64,000 nt of DNA, taken from the NCBI GenBank assembly GCA_963708905.1, contig CAVPUV010000028.1:1-64000 (forward strand), given 5' to 3'. The notes beneath the pieces were generated by a model. The model ran no database searches, was not told the origin of the DNA, and saw nothing but the letters and a program-made list of their open reading frames with translations. The stretch comes from SHZL01 sp963708905 (GTDB lineage: Bacteria > Pseudomonadota > Gammaproteobacteria > Xanthomonadales > SZUA-36). Positions 24,837 through 33,538 of this stretch are shown piece after piece. Position numbers and translations under genes: made by a program. Within the stretch, counting starts at the first letter, position 1. The number at the start of each line of letters is the position of its first letter.

Positions 24837-26738
24837 TCATTCGTTCTTGCCCTCAAGCACGTGCCAGCGCGCAAAGGCCGCTTCCAGTTGTTCCTGGACC
24901 TGGGCGAGTTCACGGCTGACGCGTTGCACTTGCGCAAAACCGGACTGGTGGAAATCGGCTGCGGACATCTGCTCCTGCAGGTGTGCCGACTGTTTTTCCA
25001 GAAGCTCTATTTGTCCAGGCAAATTGGCCAGCTCACGTTGTTCCTTGTAGGACAGTTTGCGCTTCTTGCTGGCGGTCTGTGTTTTATTACCGGACGGTGT
25101 GGTTGTTGCAGGCTTCTTTGCTGTTACCGGCGGCAGGGCCTGCGCCTCAGACAAGCTACCCCCGCGCGCTTCCCAATCGCTATAACCGCCGACGTGTTCG
25201 CTGACGCCGCCATGCCCGTCCAGTACCATCAGGCTGGTGACGACATGGTCCATGAAATCCCTGTCGTGACTGACCAGAATCACTGTACCCTCGAATGCCA
25301 GCAGGATTTCTTCCAGCAGTTCCAGTGTTTCGATGTCCAGGTCATTGGTGGGTTCATCGAGCACCAGCAGGTTGGCCGGTTTGCTGAAAAGTTTCGCCAG
25401 CACCGCCCGGTTCTGCTCACCACCCGAGAGCGCTTTTACCGGCATGCGCACCCGTGACGGGCTGAACAGGAAATCACCCAGGTAGGAAATGGCATGACGG
25501 CGCCTGCCGCCGATGTCTATGAACTCCTGACCGCCACACACGTTGTCCATCAGGGTTTTATCGGGTTCAAGGTGGCCGCGCAATTGATCCGAGTAGGCTA
25601 TCTCCAGTTTGCTGCCACGCACCACCTCCCCTGCATCAGGCTGCAAATCGCCCAGCAGGATTTTCACCAGGGTGGATTTACCCGCGCCGTTGGCGCCAAC
25701 GATGCCGATCCGGTCGCCGCGCCGGATCAGGGTGGAAAAGTCGTCAATGACCCGCAGTCCGACAAAGCTGTGGCTGACGTGTTTGAGTTCGGCCACGATT
25801 TTGCCGGACCGGCCTGCGTCTTCCACGGCAAAGTCAGCAGACCCGGTGCGTTCCCGGCGCTGCCTGCGTTCCTCGCGCATTGCCTGCAGCGCCGCGACAC
25901 GGCCCTCGTTGCGGGTTCTCCTGGCTTTGATGCCCTGGCGTATCCACACTTCCTCCTGGGCCAGCTTCTTGTCGAACAATTCGTTTGCCCGCTCCTCGGC
26001 CAGCAGTTGTTGCTCGCAGTGGCGCAGGAAGCCCTGGTAATCTCCCTGCCATTGGGTCAGGGCGCCCCGGTCCAGTTCGGCCATCCAGTTGGCCACGTTT
26101 TGCAAAAAGCGCCGGTCGTGGGTAATCAGAATCATGGCGCCCTTGAAGCTGCGCAGTTGCTGCTCCAGCCATTGAATGGCGGGTATATCGAGGTGGTTGG
26201 TGGGTTCATCGAGTAACAGGATATCCGGCTTGCTGACCAGCGCCTGGGCCAGTGCCACCCGGCGCCGCCAGCCGCCGGACAATGCAGCCATGGTGGCATC
26301 CCCCGGCAGCTGTAACTGGCTGATGGTGGTTTCCACCCGCTGTTGCAGTTGCCAGCCATCCCGGGCTTCCAGCTGATGTTGCACCCGGGACAGGGCATCC
26401 ATGTCGGTGAGATCCCCGGCTTGCAACAGATGGTGGTATTGCGCCAACAGCCGGCCGGTTTCGGCAAGGCCGGACGCCACCACGTCATAAACGGTCTGAT
26501 CGTCTGCTGCTGGAAGTTCCTGTTGCAGCCAGGCCATGCGCGTGCCGGGTCGCAGCCAGCGCTCGCCGGAGTCCAGCGCAATCTCTCCCGCCAGTACTTT
26601 CAACAGGGTGGTTTTACCCGCGCCATTGCGGCCCAGCAGACCGATTTTCCGGCCTTTGGAAACGCTCAGGTCCACGGCGTCCAGCAGGGTCAGGGTGCCG
26701 TAGTGCAGGCTGGCCTTATCAAGGCGTAACAGAGGCAT
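24837..26738 (-). CDS. uup: ABC-F family ATPase Uup
   Basis: I use the ATG at 26738 (MPLLRLDKASLHYG), the usual Uup start, rather than the one at 26771. The product is about 633 residues with two ABC domains and no membrane segments. The first has Walker A GRNGAGKTT, signature LSGGWRRRVALAQAL and Walker B LLLDEPTNHLD. The second has GANGAGKST, LSGGEQNRAVLAK and LVLDEPTNDLD. The linker and the charged C-terminal helix (KKRKLSYKEQRELANLPGQI) form the coiled-coil arm typical of Uup, which binds DNA or ribosomes. ABC-F proteins work on the ribosome, and Uup also affects transposon excision and replication-linked recombination. Confidence 0.9.
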   Translation of the reverse strand: MPLLRLDKASLHYGTLTLLDAVDLSVSKGRKIGLLGRNGAGKTTLLKVLAGEIALDSGERWLRPGTRMAWLQQELPAADDQTVYDVVASGLAETGRLLAQYHHLLQAGDLTDMDALSRVQHQLEARDGWQLQQRVETTISQLQLPGDATMAALSGGWRRRVALAQALVSKPDILLLDEPTNHLDIPAIQWLEQQLRSFKGAMILITHDRRFLQNVANWMAELDRGALTQWQGDYQGFLRHCEQQLLAEERANELFDKKLAQEEVWIRQGIKARRTRNEGRVAALQAMREERRQRRERTGSADFAVEDAGRSGKIVAELKHVSHSFVGLRVIDDFSTLIRRGDRIGIVGANGAGKSTLVKILLGDLQPDAGEVVRGSKLEIAYSDQLRGHLEPDKTLMDNVCGGQEFIDIGGRRRHAISYLGDFLFSPSRVRMPVKALSGGEQNRAVLAKLFSKPANLLVLDEPTNDLDIETLELLEEILLAFEGTVILVSHDRDFMDHVVTSLMVLDGHGGVSEHVGGYSDWEARGGSLSEAQALPPVTAKKPATTTPSGNKTQTASKKRKLSYKEQRELANLPGQIELLEKQSAHLQEQMSAADFHQSGFAQVQRVSRELAQVQEQLEAAFARWHVLEGKNE

Positions 26739-26866
26739 GGTGTGAAGCGGCAGCAAAGTGTGGGTGCGCATTCTACGCCACCGGGTAAGAGTCTGACCAC
26801 CGGGATAAAATCAGCACGGCGAGGGAATTGCTTTATCATCTGCCAGAACATCGACATCGAGGCGGT

Positions 26867-27895
26867 ATGCCAGAGAACACTACAACTTCCAGGACCAGCG
26901 AAATCGTGCTCCAGGCCCTGCGTGAATATTACGCTATCGAAGGTATTCTCAGCCGCCTGCCGGGGGAGAATCTGAATTATCTGGTGCAGACCAAAACCGG
27001 GGAAAAATACATCGTCAAGATTGCTGGTGAAGACATGCCCGTTGAGCTTGTCGACATGGAGCAGGCCGCTTTGCAACATGCGGTCAGGGCCCGGGTGCAG
27101 CTGTTATTGCCGCAAATTATAGTAAATAAATTTGGTAATTATGAAACAGGAATCAATATTCTCAATAAATCAGTTAAAAGACTGAGAATATTACATTATA
27201 TTGATGGTACTGACCTTTCTGAAATTACTGATATATCAACATTATTGCGTTTTAACCTGGGAGAAACCCTGGCGCGCTTCGACCAGGCCATGGCCGGCTT
27301 CGATCATCCGGCAGCCCATCGCCGGCACCGTTGGGATTTGGCCGCCGCAGAGCAGCACCGGGCGAAAACAGCCTGGGTGGAAGACCCGGAAAAACGCACT
27401 TTATTGCGCTGGGCATTTGCCCAAATGACGAATTGTATTTCGGCTGTTTTACCCGGCCTTCCGTGGCAGTTTATCCACGGTGATGCCAACCCGGAAAACA
27501 TCCGCGTCGCAGGCGATCGGGTAGTGGGTTTGCTGGATTTCGGCGACAGCTGTTACAACCCCGCGGTGTGTGATCTGGCGATATGTCTGGCCTACCAGAT
27601 GATGGATCAGGTGGACCCGTGGACCGCCGCTGCGCCGGTCATTGCCGGTTACGAGTCGGTGCGGCCGCTGGCCAGCAGTGAGCGGCGGATCCTGTTGCCC
27701 CTGGTCTGCGGTCGTCTGGCGGTGACGATCTGTGTCGCCAGCGAACGCCGGCGCATTGATGCGGATAATGCCAACTGGTTTGTCAGCGAAAATCCCGCCT
27801 GGCGATTGCTGCTCTACCTGAAGTCTTCAGGACACGTGCTGTTTCCGCTGCCTCATCCAGCAAAAGCAGCTTCCCGGGCTGAGAGACCGTTATGA
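26867..27895 (+). CDS. Aminoglycoside-phosphotransferase-family kinase (hydroxylysine kinase-like)
   Basis: ATG at 26867 with GAGG eight bases upstream; 342 residues. The catalytic loop FIHGDANPENI and the metal-binding VGLLDFGDSCYNPAVCDLA are intact, as in the APH/choline-kinase fold. N-terminal YLVQTKTGEKYIVKI has the ATP-binding lysine. The layout is closest to hydroxylysine kinase/AGPHD1-type small-molecule kinases rather than true resistance enzymes. The stop overlaps the ABC ATPase start (ATGA), which ties the kinase to the transport operon. A short stretch around 27120-27240 is strikingly A+T rich compared with the rest of the gene. Confidence 0.75.
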   Translation: MPENTTTSRTSEIVLQALREYYAIEGILSRLPGENLNYLVQTKTGEKYIVKIAGEDMPVELVDMEQAALQHAVRARVQLLLPQIIVNKFGNYETGINILNKSVKRLRILHYIDGTDLSEITDISTLLRFNLGETLARFDQAMAGFDHPAAHRRHRWDLAAAEQHRAKTAWVEDPEKRTLLRWAFAQMTNCISAVLPGLPWQFIHGDANPENIRVAGDRVVGLLDFGDSCYNPAVCDLAICLAYQMMDQVDPWTAAAPVIAGYESVRPLASSERRILLPLVCGRLAVTICVASERRRIDADNANWFVSENPAWRLLLYLKSSGHVLFPLPHPAKAASRAERPL

Positions 27896-28614
27896 CACCA
27901 TCACCGCAATTCGATGCCATCCAGATCCGGCTCAGGCATTTGAGCCACAGCTATGTTGAAGGCGGGCAGCAACATCCTGTGTTGCGCGATGTCAGCGCCG
28001 ATTTCCTGGCGGGCAAATCGGTGGCTGTACGTGGTCGCAGCGGTTCCGGCAAATCCACTCTGCTCAATTTGATCAGTGGCATTGATAGCCCTGATAGCGG
28101 GCAAGTTGAAGTCGCTGGTCACAACATCACCGCCATGACCGAGCACGAGCGGACGCTGTTCCGGCGCCGGCACATCGGTTTTGTCTACCAGGCATTCAAC
28201 CTGCTGCCAACGCTGACGGTGGCGGACAACCTGCGCCTGGTGCTGGAACTCAACCGGGTGCCGGACAAGGAAGCAGCACAGCGTATTGATGAATTGCTGC
28301 GTGCGGTTGAACTGCCGGACCGGGCCGGCAGTTATCCAGATGTGCTGTCGGGCGGTGAACAACAACGTGTCGCCATCGCCAGGGCACTGTGCCACCGGCC
28401 ATCACTGCTGCTGGCCGACGAGCCCACCGGTAATCTGGACGATAAAACGGCAAAGATGGTGCTTGCCCTGCTCGACAGGCTGGTCAGAAAAACCGGCGGC
28501 ACGATGATCGTGGCAACCCACAGCCAGGCTGTTGCTTCGTTTTGCGATCACGTGATGGAGTTGCACAACGGCCAGCTCGTATCACTGCAGGAACACAAGG
28601 AGCAAGGCGGGTGA
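27892..28614 (+). CDS. ABC transporter ATP-binding protein (LolD/MacB type)
   Basis: A 240-residue ATPase with Walker A GRSGSGKSTLLNLIS, Q-loop FVYQAFNLLPTLTV, signature LSGGEQQRVAIARALC and Walker B LLADEPTGNLD. The DEPTGNLD form and the FNLLP Q-loop place it with the LolD/MacB/FtsE group, which partners FtsX-type permeases. The permease gene follows, but a 266-bp MITE now separates the two. Before the insertion the permease start would have come three bases after this stop. With the AttH-like gene downstream, the set resembles the AttEFGH systems. Confidence 0.9.
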   Translation: MTPSPQFDAIQIRLRHLSHSYVEGGQQHPVLRDVSADFLAGKSVAVRGRSGSGKSTLLNLISGIDSPDSGQVEVAGHNITAMTEHERTLFRRRHIGFVYQAFNLLPTLTVADNLRLVLELNRVPDKEAAQRIDELLRAVELPDRAGSYPDVLSGGEQQRVAIARALCHRPSLLLADEPTGNLDDKTAKMVLALLDRLVRKTGGTMIVATHSQAVASFCDHVMELHNGQLVSLQEHKEQGG

Positions 28615-28616
28615 TA

Positions 28617-28882
28617 GTACCGTGACCCATAAATTTCGATACAACCAGAGCCCCCCGGATGTGCCAGGACAAGGCGCAGCGCGCAGGCAATGGCCCGGTC
28701 CTTGTCAAGCGGTGCAACGCCGTCCTGGTGCATCCCGGGGGCTCCCTTCGGGCGAGCCGCTGACCGGCCATCTGCGGCGTTGCGCTTGCTTGAAAGGGGG
28801 CCCGCCCTTCCTGCGCAAGCGCGCCTTACATCTGACCGGTCAGCGACTCGCTGGTCGTGTCGAAATGTATGGGTCACGGTAC
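28617..28882. mobile_element. MITE with TA target duplication
   Basis: The ends are inverted repeats: GTACCGTGACCCATA at 28617-28631 and, on the other strand, the same 15 bases from 28882 down. Pairing continues to about 34 positions with roughly 30 matches. TA flanks both sides (28615-28616 and 28883-28884), as for IS630/Tc1-type insertions. No coding capacity is seen. Inside, CCCCCGGATG and CATCCCGGGGG pair as a large hairpin with CCAGGAC/GTCCTGG. Confidence 0.8.
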
Positions 28883-28884
28883 TA

Positions 28885-31407
28885 GTGCTGTACCGCGCCA
28901 GCATCGGCTATCTGCTGCGGCACCCCTGGCAACTGGGGCTGGCGCTGCTGGGTATCTGCATCGGCGTGGCGGTCATCGTTGCGATTGATCTTGCCACCGA
29001 AAGTTCTAAGAAGGCCTTTCTGCTGTCGATGGATACCCTCACCGGTGCAGCGACGCACCAGATCATTGGCGGGCCCAATGGTGTCAGCGAATCGCTGTAT
29101 ACACAATTGCGCGTAACACACGGCATCCGCAATATCGCGCCCCTCGTTGAAGGTCGTGTACAGGTAAATGACATCAGCGTCCAGGTGTTCGGCGTCGATC
29201 TGTTTGCGGAACGGCAGATGCGCTCGTTCAGCTTCGATATGGAATCGTCTTCAGGCGCGCCCGCTATCTCCGCCGAAGCCTTGTTCAGCAACTTTCTGAC
29301 CAGGCCAGGGGCGGTACTGATGTCGCGGCACACGGCGGATAGCCTGGGTTTGCAGGCCGGTGACCAGTTTGAGGTCATGGCCGGCGGCAAGGGTTTTCCT
29401 GGCACCTTACTGGGCATTATCGGTGACGATAAATCCTTGGCACTCGATAATCTCATGGTCGTTGACATCGCCGTGGCCCAGAACTGGCTCAATCAACGCG
29501 GCTGGCTGTCACGCATCGACGTGCGCATTCCGCATGGCGGCAGAGAGCTAAAGGCAAAACTGGAAAACCTGTTGCCAGCCGGTACCCAGCTGCTCAACGC
29601 GGCGGCACGCACTCAGTCCATGACCGAAATGAGCGCTGCGTTCATGACCAACCTCTCGGCCATGAGTCTGCTGGCTTTACTGGTGGGCCTGTTCCTTATT
29701 TATAACAGCGTCGGCTTTGCCGTTCTGCAGCGGCGTGGCCTGATCGGCGTATTGCGGGCACTGGGCGTTACCCGGCGGCAAACGTTTTTACTGATTCTCA
29801 GCGAAAGCGCCGTGCTGGGACTGCTTGGCGCCGTCGTGGGAGTGGTGCTGGGCATCTGGCTGGGTGAACAGTTGCTGGTGCTGGTTTCCCGTTCCATCAA
29901 CGATCTTTACTTTCGCGTGAGTGTTACTGCAGTGACGGTCAGCCCGCATACCATCGGCAAAGGTCTGATCGTCGGCCTTGCTGCTACGCTGCTGGCGGCG
30001 GCTGTGCCGGCCATCGAAGCTGCTTCCTGTCAACCGCGGCTGGCGCTGACTCGTTCGGTGCTGGAGCATCGAAGCAGGCGGCTGCTGCCGGTAATCGCCA
30101 TGGCTGGGCTCGGCATCGGCTTGCTGGCGGTCCTGCTTTTGTATGTTTCCGGCAGCAACCTGCTGGCTGGGCTGAGTGCCGTATTCATGCTCATCCTGGG
30201 TTTTGCCTTATGCGTGCCGGTGGTTGTCAAAGTGGTTACAGCGGTGCTGGCGCCGCTGGCTTCACGAGTGGGCGGAACCAGTGCAAGGCTCGCGCTTGCA
30301 GGTATCGGCGCCAATCTCAGCCGTACCGGCATTGCCATCGTTGCGCTGGCCGTAGCCGTGGCGGCGACCATTGGTGTCAGTGTCATGGTCGACAGCTTTC
30401 GTGGTTCCGTCAGTGCCTGGCTGGACACTACATTGCAGTCCGACATTTATATCAGCGCGCCAAACGCTGTGCTGGATCATGATTTGATCGCAGACTTGGT
30501 TAAGGTGCCCGGTGTTGCAGCCTATAGCACCAGCCGCAGGGTATGGCTGGAGAACCCGGCCGGGCGGCTCCGCCTGCTGGCGATACAAATCGCGCCGGGC
30601 CATTATCCCGGCGCGAAAATACTGGACGCCGAGCCGCAACAGGTGTGGCCGGCATTTGTGCACGACGATGCCGTTCTGGTTTCCGAACCCTACGCTTATC
30701 GCCATGGGGTTGCTGCCGGAGACGAAATCAGGCTGATGACCGGTTCGGGTGAACGGGCCTTCGCCATTGCGGGTACCTATCGCAGCTATGACGTCAACGC
30801 CGGCGCGGTGCTCATGAGCCGTCAAACGTACGACCGGTTCTGGGATGACTCCGCGATTGACTCGATCGGTCTGTTTCTGCGTCCGGGCGCCAGGGTCGAT
30901 GAACTGCTGCGGAACTTGCAGGCTGCCAGCCAGGACCGGCAGCACATCGTCCTGCGCTCCAACCGTGAAATCCGCGAGCTGTCGCTGCAGGTATTCGACC
31001 GCACCTTTGTGATTACCGATGTGCTTTACTGGCTGGCGACCGGGGTCGCGCTGATCGGCATTCTGGGCGCCATGCTGGCGCTGCAAATGGAGCGCGCACG
31101 CGAACTGGCCATCCTGCGCGCACTGGGCATGACGCCCGCTCAACTGGGTGGCATGGTCATCACGCAAACCGCCACCATCGGCCTGCTCAGTGGCTTGGCC
31201 GCCGTGCCCATGGGACTGGTGATGGCCTGGGTGCTGATAGAAGTCATCAATCGCCGCGCGTTTGGCTGGCAAATGGACATTGCGCTGTCCTGGCAGGTGT
31301 TGGCGGCGGCGATCCTGTTCTCAGTCGGCGCAGCCTTGCTGGCGGGCATCTACCCGGCCTGGCGAGCGGCCAGCAGCCGGCCGGCTCTTGCGATGCGCGA
31401 GGAATAA
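28885..31407 (+). CDS. ABC transporter permease, FtsX/MacB type
   Basis: I start this at the GTG at 28885, directly after the MITE and its TA duplication; the frame runs on through the MITE, but those residues are element sequence. The product is about 840 residues. It has an N-terminal anchor (LGLALLGICIGVAVIVAIDL), a periplasmic MacB-like domain, then helix groups around residues 250-400, 470-520 and at the C terminus. LRALGVTRRQTFLLILSES and LRALGMTPAQLGGMVITQT are the repeated FtsX signatures, so this is two FtsX domains in one chain. Such permeases move lipoproteins or other hydrophobic substrates. The MITE may have uncoupled its translation from the ATPase gene. Confidence 0.85.
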   Translation: MLYRASIGYLLRHPWQLGLALLGICIGVAVIVAIDLATESSKKAFLLSMDTLTGAATHQIIGGPNGVSESLYTQLRVTHGIRNIAPLVEGRVQVNDISVQVFGVDLFAERQMRSFSFDMESSSGAPAISAEALFSNFLTRPGAVLMSRHTADSLGLQAGDQFEVMAGGKGFPGTLLGIIGDDKSLALDNLMVVDIAVAQNWLNQRGWLSRIDVRIPHGGRELKAKLENLLPAGTQLLNAAARTQSMTEMSAAFMTNLSAMSLLALLVGLFLIYNSVGFAVLQRRGLIGVLRALGVTRRQTFLLILSESAVLGLLGAVVGVVLGIWLGEQLLVLVSRSINDLYFRVSVTAVTVSPHTIGKGLIVGLAATLLAAAVPAIEAASCQPRLALTRSVLEHRSRRLLPVIAMAGLGIGLLAVLLLYVSGSNLLAGLSAVFMLILGFALCVPVVVKVVTAVLAPLASRVGGTSARLALAGIGANLSRTGIAIVALAVAVAATIGVSVMVDSFRGSVSAWLDTTLQSDIYISAPNAVLDHDLIADLVKVPGVAAYSTSRRVWLENPAGRLRLLAIQIAPGHYPGAKILDAEPQQVWPAFVHDDAVLVSEPYAYRHGVAAGDEIRLMTGSGERAFAIAGTYRSYDVNAGAVLMSRQTYDRFWDDSAIDSIGLFLRPGARVDELLRNLQAASQDRQHIVLRSNREIRELSLQVFDRTFVITDVLYWLATGVALIGILGAMLALQMERARELAILRALGMTPAQLGGMVITQTATIGLLSGLAAVPMGLVMAWVLIEVINRRAFGWQMDIALSWQVLAAAILFSVGAALLAGIYPAWRAASSRPALAMREE

Positions 31408-31453
31408 AATCATTTCTCCTCTGAAAAACATTCTGTCATTTGCCGCCCTGATC

Positions 31454-32623
31454 ATGCTGATCGGCTTTGCCATCACCCGCTTCATCGCCCCTTCCGCCGT
31501 TCCGGGTGCGCCCATGACGGCAGTGCCTGAAGCCGTCGATAAAGGATCGCGCCTGTCCGTCCTCCTCGGCAGCGAGCCTGTCGCAGGCTACGCCATGGCC
31601 AATGCAGCAAGGACCTTCCGCTTTCCCGAGGATCATGGTTTGCACCAGAACTTTCGCAACGAATGGTGGTACCTGACCGGCAATCTTGATGACGAGCGGG
31701 GGCAGCGCTTCGGTTATGAACTGACGGTTTTTCGCTTTTCCCTCACCCCCGAGCTGCAAGCAAGTACCAATGGGAATGCAGAATCCAACTGGCAGACCAA
31801 CCAGCTTTACCTGGCTCATTTCACCGTCACCGATGAAAAAAATGAGCGATTCCATGTCGAACAAAGGTTTTCGCGCGGCGCGCTCGGGCTGGCGGGTGCA
31901 CAGACCAGCCCGTTCAAGGTCTGGATCGAGGACTGGTCTATACAGCAAGCCCCCGACGGCGGTGTGGCAGCCGCAGCCGGTGAAAACTGGCAACTGACTG
32001 CAGCCAGCCCGGAGATCACTCTTGATCTGAAGCTCGTTGCCGGCAAGCCCCCGGTTCTCAATGGCATCGACGGCCTGTCGCGGAAGTCAGCGACGGTGGG
32101 CAACGCATCCTATTACTATTCCATACCAAGAATGCGCAGTACGGGCACTTTACGTATTGCCGGTGAGACCCACGCGCTGTCCGGGATGTCCTGGTTGGAC
32201 CGGGAATGGAGCAGCAGCGCGCTGGCGGCTGATCAGCAGGGTTGGGACTGGTTCGCCCTGCAACTGTCGGATGGCAGCGACCTGATGTTCTACAACATCC
32301 GCAAAACCGATGGCAGCCAGGATGAGTACAGCGCCGGAACCTGGATAGCCAGCGACGGGGAGTCGCGGCATTTGCGACGGCAGGATGTGATGATTACGGT
32401 CACCGATCAGTGGCAAAGTCCTGCCGGCGGCACTTACCCTTCGCGATGGGAAATCCAATTGCCGGCCTTGGATTTGCTGCTGACGGTCACGCCGGTGATC
32501 GCCGCGCAGGAGCTCATCACCACCGTTCGTTACTGGGAAGGCGCGGTTGATGTGCGTGGCCGGCGCAAGCAGCAACCCATCGAGGGTCGCGGTTACGTGG
32601 AACTGACTGGTTATGGCCGATGA
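31454..32623 (+). CDS. AttH/CrtC-like lipocalin-domain protein
   Basis: The first ATG in frame is 31454, giving about 389 residues. The hydrophobic anchor, however, begins farther upstream (PLKNILSFAALIMLIGFAIT), just after the permease stop. Translation may therefore start at a rare codon such as ATT or CTG between 31411 and 31425, with GAGGAA nearby. The domain shows the family hallmarks: HQNFRNEWWYLTGNLDDE and, in the second half, SGMSWLDREWSSSALAADQQ followed by GWDWFALQLSDGSDLMFYNI. Relatives are AttH and carotenoid 1,2-hydratase CrtC. It is probably periplasmic, anchored at the inner membrane, and works with the ABC exporter. Its substrate is unknown. Confidence 0.8.
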   Translation: MLIGFAITRFIAPSAVPGAPMTAVPEAVDKGSRLSVLLGSEPVAGYAMANAARTFRFPEDHGLHQNFRNEWWYLTGNLDDERGQRFGYELTVFRFSLTPELQASTNGNAESNWQTNQLYLAHFTVTDEKNERFHVEQRFSRGALGLAGAQTSPFKVWIEDWSIQQAPDGGVAAAAGENWQLTAASPEITLDLKLVAGKPPVLNGIDGLSRKSATVGNASYYYSIPRMRSTGTLRIAGETHALSGMSWLDREWSSSALAADQQGWDWFALQLSDGSDLMFYNIRKTDGSQDEYSAGTWIASDGESRHLRRQDVMITVTDQWQSPAGGTYPSRWEIQLPALDLLLTVTPVIAAQELITTVRYWEGAVDVRGRRKQQPIEGRGYVELTGYGR

Positions 32624-32667
32624 CAACACATGCGGCCCAGACTGGTGCTTGGGCCCCGGGCTGGTGC

Positions 32668-32952
32668 TTATGGTTTGGGTGTCTGCCAGTCGTATGTGTG
32701 GGTGATTTCCTCGCAGCCGCGGCATTGCCAGATGGTTTTGCCCTCGGGCTCCAGCGTCTGGAGTTCATCCGCCAGCTTGAACCAAACGTGCTCACAGACC
32801 GGATTTAAAAATAGCGCGGTGAATTTCTGTGTCTTTATTTCGCGCCCCGGCTTGCCGGCCGTCACGGAATCAGCCGGGTTTTCGTTGCCAACCCTGAAGC
32901 TGCCTGGATTTGCGAAGGCGGCCTTTTGCCCTGTCCCTGACCTGATTGTCAT
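32668..32952 (-). CDS. Small putative zinc-binding protein
   Basis: The frame is 94 codons. Its second half looks conserved: a CEHVWFKLADE segment is followed by IWQCRGCEEITHTYDWQTP. One Cys plus His and a later C-x2-C could bind zinc. The first half is low in features, so the true start may lie inside. I do not know a function. Overlapping plus-strand frames exist, but none looks better. It converges with the AttH-like gene. Confidence 0.45.
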   Translation of the reverse strand: MTIRSGTGQKAAFANPGSFRVGNENPADSVTAGKPGREIKTQKFTALFLNPVCEHVWFKLADELQTLEPEGKTIWQCRGCEEITHTYDWQTPKP

Positions 32953-33117
32953 TGGCTATTCTCTCTCGTCGGTATCCTGATTTACCCTGAACAAAGGCGC
33001 TCACACGCTTGGTAATTATAATTGCAGGGATGAAAGGACTGGATACCACCTGTCAGGCAAAATCCGCCAGCCATCTATTTTCTGCTGCTGGAATATCGCT
33101 CCGGGCCAGATACCTGA

Positions 33118-33142
33118 GAAAAAGGGCACCCGAAGGCGCCCT
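33118..33142 (-). terminator. Intrinsic terminator of the secreted 120-aa protein gene
   Basis: Read on the minus strand, AGGGCGCC-TTCG-GGTGCCCT forms an eight-pair stem with a stable TTCG loop, followed directly by T5. It lies about 35 bases beyond the stop at 33176. Confidence 0.85.
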
Positions 33143-33175
33143 GGATACTGCTTGAGTCAATGGCTTTCTTGACCG

Positions 33176-33538
33176 TTAATCGACAACAACTTCCGACCCG
33201 CAGGATTCAAATTCAACCTGACTACCATCGCAAGCGACGAGGCCGGCGTTGGTGCCGTCTATCATGCAATCGTCCGCATCACGCGCCCACAGTTCGAACG
33301 TTGGCTCTTCGTTGATGTCGAGGCCAGCGAAACAAAGATCTTCCGAGCCGGCAAGATGGTTTTGATGTCCCTGGGAATTACCGGACACCAGAACGTCATG
33401 GAATACCACGGAGACACCTTCGATGCTGTCAAAGACACAACCGCAGTGACGAATGGTCTTTGCGTCCTTGGCGGCCAGAGTTGATCCGGCAAAAGCGAAC
33501 AATAGGAGACTGATCAAAATAAGCGAGAGTTTCTTCAT
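33176..33538 (-). CDS. Small secreted protein of unknown function
   Basis: A 120-residue product with a clear signal peptide (MKKLSLILISLLLFAFAGS, cleavage likely after TLA). AAAGGA precedes the ATG by about nine bases, and a strong terminator follows the gene. The mature part of about 97 residues has six cysteines (HCGCVFDS, LCFAG, DCMIDG, ACDGS, SCGSE), enough for disulfides in the periplasm or outside the cell. It is acidic. No family is recognised. The gene stands alone in a gene-poor stretch before the RHS locus. Confidence 0.7.
   Translation of the reverse strand: MKKLSLILISLLLFAFAGSTLAAKDAKTIRHCGCVFDSIEGVSVVFHDVLVSGNSQGHQNHLAGSEDLCFAGLDINEEPTFELWARDADDCMIDGTNAGLVACDGSQVEFESCGSEVVVD

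Noticed and set aside
26867..27895. Aminoglycoside resistance gene
   Set aside because: The fold is shared with many metabolic kinases; sequence style and coupling to an ABC operon do not support a resistance role.
28690..28884. N-terminal extension of the permease to 28690
   Set aside because: These codons lie inside the MITE; the in-frame openness is accidental and the residues have no membrane-protein character.
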